Assembly (NCBI GenBank): GCA_003550325.1
Contig: QKWP01001997.1
Location: 1 to 64,000, forward strand
From: Gigaspora rosea
Lineage: Eukaryota > Glomeromycota > Glomeromycetes > Diversisporales > Gigasporaceae
Direction: 5' to 3'
DNA length: 64,000 bases
Position 1 is the first letter of the stretch; each line of letters opens with the position of its first letter. The notes below the pieces were generated by a model. It saw only the letters and a list, made by a program, of their open reading frames with translations, did no database searches and had not been told where the DNA came from. Positions 11,354-23,100 of the stretch are shown here, in pieces. Position numbers and translations under genes: made by a program.

Positions 11354-14105
11354 GTTAATTACTAACATGTGAGTATAACGATAAAGATCTTTTTATCATA
11401 CACACGTACGAGCTCATACATGGAAGATCTTAAAAATTCCGGTCAGAATACATCAGAACCTTGGTCGGCTGGGCCGGAATTGATCCAAGAGTTTACTAAC
11501 ATCATTTATTAAATAAAACCTTCTGATAATTTCGCTATAATGTAGCGATCGGTTAACTGTGTAAAGTTCACTACCAAATTATTTTAGATCATGCGGAATG
11601 ATTTTGATGTATGTCATTTCATTATGTTATTATAATTTAGAATGATGAAATGAATCGAAGCTCATTAAAACAAATCACATGACCTGAAATAAATTTGGGT
11701 GTAAATTTTACCTGAACCTGGTTGATCGGCTTAATTGGTTATTATATTTAATGCTGACCAGTTCCGATGAATTCCGACTAAAAAATCGACATCATACGTA
11801 CAGTTAGGGTTTTGTTATATAATTACAATTTACATTACATGTAAGTTTAAATAACAGATAAGTTTCAGTAAATTAAATTTCACGTAATTTTCATTATGTC
11901 ATACATAAAGCACCAGATTTACAAAGTGCGGCCAGTATTATTACATCAATCCGAAAATTTGATCGCAGAAACTAAATGTCGTGGTTAGAATTTTAATTAC
12001 GTGAAACTTCAATTTACCGAATCTTACACAAAATTACACAAAGTTGCGTAAAATTACTGTAATTTTACATCCCTACGTACAGTACGTATTGTTATTACAA
12101 ATGTACATTAATATGAAAGAGTAGAATAATCCAAAGTTCTATGCTGAGGCTTTTACTTAATAGCTGAATACTAGTTGCCATAGCGAACTTAGTAGTTATT
12201 TACGTTTATTTTCCTACAATAACTATGTTGCTCGCCTTCTATTTTAACGCAATCAATTACAGGAGGTATTCTTCCAACTTCTGAAATCTGCGTTACAAAA
12301 AAAAAAAAGAAAAGAGAAAAGAAAGAAAAAGAATAACATAATATTTTTATATTCGATAATATTCTAGAAAGTAAATATAAAGTCATTCCTATATACTAAA
12401 GGACAAAATAATTTTTTAATTAACTTTTTCGAATTTATACGTTCAAATTTCTAGAATGTGAGAATAATTAGTATAAGAATCTATCATAAATATTCCTTAT
12501 CAGTTATCTAACCATTATATACGTGAAATTATCAGTTTGTAAGTATAAAACTCTTGTAACAATTTTATAAATCAACTGTTTAAAATCATTTATCATAAAC
12601 AATGCCTTTTTACCCTTGATAAATTATTAGCAAGTATGTGAGGATCTTTTGTTTAATGCCAGATTAATATTTGCATAAAAAAATTTTTGCACAAAATCGT
12701 CAGGCATAAAATTTTCAGGATGTGAGTATAAGATAATTTAAATTGATTTTTCAAGAAATTTATAACTAACTATACACTTTCGAGTTAATAGAATGTGAGT
12801 ATAAACTTATTAGTGCATAAAGTCGATTTATGAAGCAGTGACTCAAGAAGATTTATCATTTTCAAATTTATTATTATATTTATCTTTTATATTACAGTAA
12901 AAAGTGAGTACAAATTAATTTTAAGATCATTATTATACGAGAATTTACTGTGATAATCGATGCGTGTTAAGCAAGAGATTTACTGACAATAACAATCCTA
13001 ATCCATCATAAAAACTAGGAAGTGTGTATAAATATTTTTTACATATGTTTGATAATATTGATAAAATAAATTCTTTGAATCAAACTTAATGAACACTTTT
13101 CTCAAATTTATTTCGTACATATTAAATTACTAGGAGGTGAGTGCTTAAATTTATTATACACTAGCTATACTAGCATGTAATACTTCTCTAATTGTCTCTA
13201 TGTTCTTTAAATCATCAGAAAGTAGGTATAAACCATCGCAGAAATCATAATTTGTCTATAAGTAACATATATATTTACTTGATTAAATCAGCAGGGAGTG
13301 AGTATAGATTTTATTTCTGCCCAGTATTACGAGAGAATGATCCGTCCAATGTTCTTTTAAGCAGCAGTGTTGTTATATTAATCAGTGAGTGCAAATTTTA
13401 TCTTAAATACGTGCAACAAAAGATTGTATAAAGCTAATTTTTACATTTTTAAACCTTTATTTTAAAATTTATCAAACAGAAAAATAATATTCATTCATGT
13501 AATGATTACTAGAATGTGAGTATTAGAATGAAAGATTCGTTTTTACGTTGTTTGACTAATTATATTATTAACCAAATCGATTACTTATGTTATATTAATA
13601 GTTTGTGAGTATAAAATACGTGATTAGAATGTTATACAATTTGGCCTCATGAATTGATTTTTATTTGTTATAATTAGACGGTAAATAAAATCAACTTATA
13701 TAATTGATATTAAGCAAAATCGTAAAAAATAACTTTTGTCATCTTCAATTACAAGCATTAGCGGGTAAAAATTTACGTCAAAGTTTGGTCTCAAACTATC
13801 AATAGTATGATTCTAATGTCTCTTCATTAAATACCAGCTCGTAAATATTTTTTGGTTTTTGTATAGAGAGTTGTTACTAAATAATAAAATATTAATTATT
13901 TTAAATTTTAAAATCGTAAGGGAGTGAGTATAAAAATTCTTTATTAGAATTACTATATAAAAATTTTAAGTGATTTGCTATTATTATTTAACTATTAAAC
14001 TTGTTATTAATATTTAAATAGGTTGTAAGCAAATTTTGATTTTAAATCAGAATACCGAGAAATTTAACATTAAATAAATATTTAAATTAGACCAACGAAT
14101 AGCAG
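11354..14105 (+). other. Micro-exon array, segment A (22 candidate exons)
   Basis: Candidate exons by first base: a 15-nt exon 11354-11368; then GAG 12263, AAA 12368, AAT 12455, TTT 12536, CAA 12631, GAT 12719, AAT 12792, TAAAAA 12898, GAA 13019, GAG 13134, AAA 13219, GGA 13295, TGA 13386 (weak donor), AAT 13513, TTT 13602, ACG 13678, CGG 13762, CTC 13838, GGA 13921, GTT 14022, CAG 14103. Each is preceded by AG and followed by GTRAGT, GTAAAT or a close variant. The last may instead be a 15-nt exon, 14091-14105, with a better acceptor, and it stays in phase. A CAT at 13174 also has flanking AG and GT but would leave a 37-bp intron. The decoded peptide is basic (RKIFKIIKKKRKDE). Confidence 0.75.
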
Positions 14106-17100
14106 GTATTATAAGTTAGCCTAAATTCATTTATTAAGAGAATTTACTGTTAAATAATTAAAGAGGTCGTCTAAAGTGCTGTAGTATTTTACATATTACG
14201 TGATTTCAAATTTCAAATCGATAGCAAACAATTTACAAACTGCTTGGCTTTAGATGACCACGAATTGTGTTATGTAGTTATTAAAGTAAAAAATTATTCG
14301 TCATTGTTTGCTAGGATTTCTGTGGCTCAGACAGTTAATAAGGAAATTACGACGACGTATGTTTAAAATAACCGTTAAAATTCAAAAGTATTTTTAATAA
14401 TTTTTTTCGTCATTGATTGGGTAGAGCACCTGTTAATCAGCAAATAACGACGTAAGTTTAAATGTTGAAATGAGAAACCTGAAAGCAAATATTTAAGTTT
14501 CACTATATAGGACTTATTCTGAAAATTGTGATATGTAAATTGCACCGATGGTTCGGTCATATTGATGAAACTAATACACTTACCGTATTTCAATGCGTAT
14601 TGTTGCCAGGGATGTATTTCATAATATTTACATTTGGGCAATTTTGATATTTTGACATTTGGACAATGTCCAATTGTCCATAATAATTTAATTGACTTTC
14701 TTTTTATTAGACAAAAAAAATAATTTATTATAGTATTTGCGCGTATAATGCACATGTTTATTATTTCGAGATTCAGCCTGAATTATGCTTATCGTATTTT
14801 CGCGTAATAACGCACACCTGTGCGTTATTTTGAGTACCTGTGAGTTATTACGGGATGCACATGTGCGATATTTGGGATCAATATTGCCAATATTTAATAG
14901 ACATGTGCGCTATACTTATATTTATTGTGCAAACTCTTAGGGATGCGTTATTTCAGTGTTATTTCGTGACGATTATTTTGAGTCAAATAAGCGATTTTTT
15001 TTTAAAAAAAGTGGCTTCTAATTTTGTGGAATTAAACATTTTAATTCATCTTAAAACATAATTCCATAATTGCATACTTATATTATGTTTTTAATATTAT
15101 TGGATTCATATAATAAAATTATTGAACAATTGGACATATGTCCAATTAATATAATTGGCATATGTCCAATTAATTTCATAAATTTTATAAATTTTTGGGG
15201 CATTATCAAATAACTAATGTCCCAAAAAATTATATGAATAAATAGGACAAATTGGACATAGTCCAAATCTCCAAATGTCCGAAAATCCAATTAAATTTAT
15301 TTGGACATTGCCCAATAACAACCCTGACTGTCGCAATTATTCAAGGATCAGTTCAATATAGAGAAATTTTAATTTTTACTTGCAGGTTTTGCTTTGCAGC
15401 ATTCAAATAAAAGGTTACTTTCCCGTTAAATTCATCACGTTTCGAATAATAAAACTCGTTTATTATTAGCATGTAAATATAAATTCATTTATTAATGACT
15501 CGTATATCATATGAAATTCTCAATATTTATTTATCATAAATTAAATCAGTCCGTGAGTATAATTTTATTTTCAAACTAGATTACATTTAGAAATTTATCT
15601 TTGACTTATGATCAAATAATCATTGTAGTAAAATGTAAGTATAATAAAAAAAAAAACCAAAATAAATTCAATTCCAGTAAATTGCTTGCCATATTTGCCA
15701 CATTGTAAGCATGATTTTCAAAATTAATGAGAGTTTATTATAAAAATTATCAGCAAGTACGAATCATTTAAGTTGCTATTTAAAAGAATTTTCTATTAAA
15801 TAATGTGTCATTTAATTGATTTTCGTTTAAATCAGCGTGTAAGTATAAAGCTTGTTTTAAACTTAAATATGAAAATTCACTAAACTTAATATTTCTCTTA
15901 TTTAAATTATCAGCGAGTAAGTGTAGCACGCATTTTTTAATTAAAGACTGTATTATTTGCTCACATGTTTGATTGAATTTTAGAATGTAAATATATAGCA
16001 CATTTAAAATCCATTTATCAATGTAGACTTTAACAATTCACTCTTGCATAAATTAGCAGCAGCGAGTGAGTATAAAGCACATTAAAAATCCATTTATTAA
16101 AAGACTTTAATCATTTACTCATACCAATTGACAGCGAGTAAGTGTAAATTTGCTTTTTAATTGGATCAAAGTTTATTTTACTCACGTGTTTGAATTTTAG
16201 AACGTAAGTATTAGCACATTTAAAATCCATTAAATAATGTAGACTCTAACAATTAGCTCACACAAATTGATATCGAGTGAGTTTAAAGCGCATTTAAAAT
16301 CCATTTATTAAATCGACCTTAATCATTTACTCTCACTGACCTACAGCGAGTAAGTGTAAATTTGTTTTTAATTGGCTTAACAGTTACTTTTATATTGTTT
16401 ACTCACGTATTTGAATTTTAGAAGGTAAGCATATAGCACATTTAAAATCTACTTATTAACGTAGACTTTAACAATCACTCACACTAATTAACAGCGAGTA
16501 AGTATATAGACATTTAAAATCCATTTATTGAGTAGACCTTAATCATTTACTTACACTAATTGACAGCGAGTAAGTGTAAATTTGTTTTTTAAATGGCTAA
16601 AGAGTTACGTTTATATTGTTTACTCACGTTTTTGAATTTTAGAAGGTAAGCATATAGCACATTTAAAATCTATTTATAAACGTAGACTTTAACAATCACT
16701 CACACTAATTAACAGCGAGTAAGTATATAGACATTTAAAATCCATTTCTTGAGTAGACGTTAATCATTTATTTACACTAATTGACAGCAAGTAAGTGCAA
16801 ATTTTATTTTTAATTAAGGCAATTTAATATATTATTCATTCACATGTTTGAATTTTAGAACGTAAGTATATAGTATACTTAAAATCTATTTATTAATGTA
16901 TGCTTAATAATTCATTCACATAAATTGACAGAGAGTAAGTTCAAATAATTTATTCATTTTTGAAACTGATACTGTATATCACAACTAATATTTTATCATA
17001 ATACTGATGATTTATATTTAATATCATAATTATTGGATTTAAATTTATTAATGAAATCACAGCAAGTATGTAAATTAAATTATATTGCTACTTACAATTA

Positions 17101-20100
17101 AATATTGCGATTCTAATTTATTTCTCAATCTAATTATTAGCGAACAAGGGTAAATTTTAAATTGACACCTGTTGCATTAAGAATGATTGATTTCAATAAA
17201 TATATTAAAAGAATCTACTATGACTTGATTATTTTAGCCCGTAAGTTTGTGTATTTAAATTGCTAGCATGCAATCCAAAGCTTAGTTTAAATCCAATAGC
17301 CTATTATTGAATGATGAAACTAAATCGTTATTTTCATTAGCGAGTAAGTGCAAACATCGTTTATTAATATTCATTAAGACCTTTATTTAATATTTGCTAA
17401 ATATTAACTTAGAATGTGAGTATAATGCAAGAAAATAAATTTATTATGAATTTAAATATTTTACTTGAATAACAATTTATGAATTAATAGCGAGTAAATA
17501 TATTATAATTATTTGCTGTTGCTAAATTTATAAATTAATACAAATATATTAACAATTACTCATTTTAATTAGAGACAGGTAGATGCAAACATACTTAAAC
17601 GAAAGATTTTTTTTATTAATTATTTACTCTTATTTATTAAATTTCCAGCCAGTAAGTAAATTTTTTTGCCTACTTTTTAAAACCAAGATTGTAATTAATA
17701 TTTTATCATTTAAATATTAGAATGTAAATATTTAGATATTTATATTTTGTATTTAATCTTCAACATCAATTGCTACAAATTTATTACAATATAGGAAGTA
17801 AGTATAGAGTTGATTTGGAAACTAATTTACAAAAGAACTGTAATTAATTAATTAATTAATTTTATATAAATTGCTAGTAAGCAAGTGTAAGTTTAATTTG
17901 CACAACAAAACCACCATTTAATATATAAGTCATTTTAAGATAGAAAATAAATTACTACATTATTTAATAATAAAACAAATTATTAATTTGAATCGTCTTA
18001 CTTTACAATTAGTTCGTAAGTATAAATAACGTTCATTTTATCTATTTTTAAATAATATATAATTAATCATGATTTTTTTATTTTTCTTGCATTAAACTAC
18101 CAGCACGTAAGTATAAATTTCATCCTTAAATTTTTTGGCAAAGTATTTAATAATAATAATATATTTTTGATTATTTATTCATGCTCTAAATTATTAGCAA
18201 CTTTACTTAAATATGCAAATTTGCAACCTTAATGCCAGTTACATTTATTTTGTATAAACTATATATTGCTTTATAGTTAATGGCTAGCAGCAGCATTAAA
18301 GTTGCAAATTTGCATGCTTCAGTAAAGAAGCAAATGTACATTGTTTAAATAATCATGCAAGTTCAAATATATATCTCTAATTAACTTTATCTATCGTTTT
18401 AAAGTAACAGGCAGTAAGTATACGTGTAATACTAAATTTAATGCCAAATACAGTCAGGCCTCCCTATAGTCACCATGTTGGTCGCACCTATTGTGGTGCT
18501 TGTATAGAGGTGTGATTATAAATAAAATACCTTGCCATAATAATGTGCCCATAGACCAATGAGTGTTTAATATAATATGTAGTTTTAACATATTAAATAC
18601 TATTAAAATATTTAAAATGTTTAACAGTGAATAGCTATTGATCCAGTGACCCGATTTGGATAAAATGACTACCAGAGTGCTTGTCTCAATGAGACAATTC
18701 TATTGAGTCTACAACCGTCCAAATCTGATTAATAGATTAGGATTTTTCATTCAGGTGTTTAAATTTAATCAATTCTTAAACACATAAAGTGACACAAATT
18801 CTTAACGATCTCAGCAACTTGTGATCGGATTTTAACGATTTTGGGCTCATTAGAATCGTCTCATTGAGCAAACATTTTGGTAGTTGTTACATGCAAATCG
18901 GGTTATTGGATCAAAACTTATTTACTGTCAAACCTTTAAAAAGCTTTAATAGATAATTTTAAATATATATGAATATGAATATTGGCCAATTAGATTTTAT
19001 AATCCGTATTTAGTTTGTTAAAAAAATCAAATTTTTATGGTGATAGTGATTATGACTATAATGAGATTTTTTACTATGTTTTAAGTCGTCACACAATATT
19101 GGGTGCTTAATAGAGGTGTGACTATATGGGATATGACTATAAGGAGGTCAGACTGCAATATGATATTGTTAAAATATTTATAAGTAATTTGACAGCAAGG
19201 TCATAATAAGCTGTCAAATGATAAAATGAATGTAGCAAGTTACTTTAAATAATATTAATTATTGTCTTATTTTAAAAATTATCAGACCGTAAGCATATAA
19301 TTCATTTCTGTTTACCTTATTATGTTATGAATAAGCACTACACCTTCTGCTCATTTTTTTTAAATATCAGATTAGTGGAAATCAAAATGAGATCTTTAGA
19401 CAAGTTATTCCCGCTAACCTGATACATATTTAAAAAAATGGGATAGAGAGTGTGGTGCTTATTTATGACAGAATACGATATTTCAACATCAGTATACTTA
19501 TAAAATTTTTTATTAAATAAACTGGCTGAATTAGCATGTAAGAATTTTTTGAAGATTCATTTTTATATTTCAAAAACAAATAATCATCAATCAATAATAT
19601 GACTCTAATTATAATTAAACTTTTATATATTAAATACTAGTGTGTAAGCATATATATATTATTATATATCAGGCAAAATATTTTATTTTAAAATAACATT
19701 AAATGTCTTTTAAAAACTTATTATAGAACGTGAGTATAAATTTAAGATTAATAAGTTAATTATTATAGCAACTTATGTCGAAATTGGCTTATGCGAAAAT
19801 TCGCGCGTCACATTTACATCTATAGTATCTATCAAATTTCCATAAATATTTTATTAATAATACTATCTCTAAATCGAAAAAGGCTAACATAAGTCAATTT
19901 TAACCTAAATTGCTACAATCATGATAAAAATTTATGCCATGTAAAAGTTTTTTTAACAAACTACATTCAATTATTTATTCATAATACGATTATTAGAAGG
20001 TAAATAGATACGAACTTTTAAGTTTTTACATTAAATTACTATATACTATTTTATGTAATTAAAATTATCACTTAAATTAGCTCGTGAGTATAAACTTTTA

Positions 20101-23100
20101 TGGTTGCTATTTTTAAATATATCTTGTACCAAAATATTAGTTTAATTAATATAAATCTAATTTAATTTTATTTATAATTATTAGAGTGTAAGTATTTCTA
20201 AGTCTTAATTTATAATATTACCGTTCAAAATACAACAATTTATTTGTTTATTAATTTAGCAAGTAAGTATAAGGATTTGTAACTTACTAAACTGTAAATT
20301 GATACTAACCAATATTATTATATTAATTAGACGGTAAAGTCAAGTTTTATTCGAGTAAAATATTTGTTGTAACATCATTGATATTATTTTTATTTCCAGC
20401 AAGAAGTACCAATCCAGATTTATTAAGAAATTATTTGTTATTATCAGTATTTTTCTAATTATTTTGATTAAAATAATTTATTCAATAGCAAGTGAGTCTT
20501 TAAAATTCATATTTAAATAGTTATCTCAAGAATTATTTATTATTTATACATTATATTTTAAACAATTTATATTTGAATTTATTTTATATAAGTACTGCCT
20601 TGTAAGTTTAAATTAATTAAAAAGAACTAACAATTTAAATTACTAATACATACAACTTAATTATATAAATCTAACAATTTAAAATACTAATACATACAAC
20701 TTAATTATATAAATCTAAGGAAGTAAGTATTTTAGAAATATTAAAATATTTATCAAAAATATATTTCTAAAAATAATTTAATTATTAGAAGGTATGAATT
20801 TCTATACTTAAATTAAACATAAAATAATATAGTAAATTATTTGTTTAATTATTTAGGGTGTAAGAAAAATTTTAATCGCGTACTTGTTTTAAATATTCGC
20901 TATTAAATAATTTAATATTTATAACTGATAATACATATTTAATTTTAGAAAGTAAGCAAATATTTATTATTTTTTTAAGCAAATCATGTTAAAATAAAAT
21001 CCAATTATATGATTTATATATTTGTAGCTCGTATGTATAAATATTGTTTCATTTACTTACTAATAAAAGTATATCAAAAAATTTTAATATTTATAACTGA
21101 TAATACATATTTAATTTTAGAAAGTAAGTAAATATTTATTATTTATTTTAAGTAAAACATGTTAAAAATAAAAATCCAATTATATGATTTATATATTTGT
21201 AGCTCGTATGCATAAACCTTGTTTCATTTAACTAATACAAGTATTTCAAAATTTACTATTTTATAATAAATAATTATCTTCTATGTAATAAATTATTAGC
21301 ATGTAAATATAAAGATATTTTTAAATTATATGCGAAGATTAAACAATACAATTCTAATGATTTATGCATAATTAAATTTATTAGCAAGTAAGTATTAGGT
21401 TATTTTTAGCTGCTACATCAACATCGAGCAATTATTAAAGCATTAAATTAATTATTTATTGTTAAATTAACAGAATGTAAGTATAATTATTAAAGGTTGT
21501 GAAGTTTATATTATATGTTAAACACTCATTAATTTAGCATATAAATATAACTAGTTTTAATATTTAAATTAAAATTGTCATATTTAAAAATACATTACAA
21601 AATAACATAATTTTATTATTTCTTTATAAATTACTAGAAAGTATATAAATTTATATTTATTATATTGAGAAGTTCGGCTATCATGCAATAAAACTCTAAT
21701 ATTTATATATTATATTAGAACACAGTAAGTGTAATATTCATTTTAACGAAACTAGATTGTTTATTCGTTTGTTCTAATAAATATATATTCTAAATTGCTA
21801 GACTGTAATTATAAAATTCATCTTACAGTTGTAATGTTGAAATTCTTAATTAAATTCTAATCTTAATTAATTATATTGATTACAGCATGTATGTATGCGT
21901 AACTTTTAAACTTACTAGATTCAGAAAATTGATTTACACACATTATATTTTTCTATTAGCATGTAAGTACAATACTATCTCTTTATTTTATGATATTTTA
22001 CATCGAATAATTCAAAATTTATTTTACAATAGTCCGTGAGTATAAACTCCTATCTATTTAAATAAATATTATAATATAAATTATTTATTTGAATTCTAAA
22101 TCAACAGTGAGTAAGTATGAAGTTAATTTTGAATCAGTAATCATTAGTTTATTAATACAAATATTTGCTAATTTACTAAATTAAAAGAGGGTAAGTGAAA
22201 AATCAATATTGTTGTATAGAAAAGCCTTCATAATAAAGCATATCGAAAATTCATATTAAATTACCAGCACGTAAGCGTGTAATTCGTTTTTTATAAATTT
22301 AATTAAGTCGATTGACAAAAAAGAGCTTATTTTAACGCATAAATTAACTAGTGAAAGTGGTTTGTAAGTATATTGCTTATTGCTTATTCTTATTTAACAA
22401 AACACGCTATTAAATAATGCTATTTTTTTTTATTTCTATGTTGAAGCGAGTGAGTTTAAAATTCCATTTTAAAATCAATCATTTTCGAAATGATATATTT
22501 TGATAATTAATTAATTAATGTCAATTATAATCAGAGTGTGAGTAATCCCTTTTAAAATGAACATTAAACAACTACATTATCAAATAACAATTACATAATT
22601 TTTGTTTTTCACATATTAAAGAACTAGCGAGTATACGTATGTATCATATTTATTTAAAATCAAAGGATTATCATACAGCTTTATTCATTTCCCATGTGTC
22701 AAATGATTAGAATGCAAGTATAAAATTCAATTTTTAAGAAGTCAGGTCTCACAAAAGATTTACATAATTATTTATTATTAGTTCGTGAGTTTTAAGTATA
22801 TTTCTAAATCAATGTATTACATCATTGAATTTGGATATTAGTAATAATCATTTATTCACGTGTTTAATAGGCCGTAAGTATAGTGCTTATATGTATTATA
22901 TAATATGATATGCTAAGGACTAACAAATTATGCATTAAGTTCCAGCAAGTAAGTATATAAAACTATCATTAAACTAAACATTAATTGATCACTAACAATT
23001 TAAATATACTTAATAGCAGCAGGTAAATATAATATTTGATTAATGATTGACGTATTAATGTTTTTTTTAAATTAATACATCAAAACTATATTATCAACTG

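Larger units (their letters stand above)
18411..22110 (+). other. Micro-exon array, segment C (31 candidate exons)
   Basis: Candidate exons by first base: GCA 18411, ACC 19286, CAT 19535, TGT 19641, AAC 19727, AAG 19997, CTC 20081, AGT 20185, CAA 20260, ACG 20331, CAAGAA 20400, CAA 20489, a 9-nt exon 20593-20601, GAA 20720, AAG 20789, GGT 20857, AAA 20949, CTC 21028, AAA 21121, CTC 21203, CAT 21300, CAA 21385, AAT 21474, CAT 21538 (followed by ATAAAT, so the donor GT has become AT), AAA 21638, AACACA 21719, ACT 21802, CAT 21886, CAT 21960, TCC 22033, TGA 22108. The larger gaps at 18.4-19.3 kb, 19.3-19.5 kb and 19.7-20.0 kb are filled by MITE insertions. AAA/CTC at 20.95-21.03 kb and 21.12-21.20 kb lie in a recent tandem duplication. 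Confidence 0.78.

Noticed and set aside
14375-14755. 126-codon minus-strand frame in the array gap
   Set aside because: It covers SINE-like fragments and TTGGACA repeats and shows no domain.
16261-16285. U12-type (AT-AC) introns in the array
   Set aside because: The isolated AT at the 16274 acceptor and at the 21541 donor look like point changes of the common unit; no U12 branch or donor consensus accompanies them.
20949-21205. A separate gene in the duplicated AAA/CTC unit
   Set aside because: It is a local copy of two array units, with no open frame of its own.
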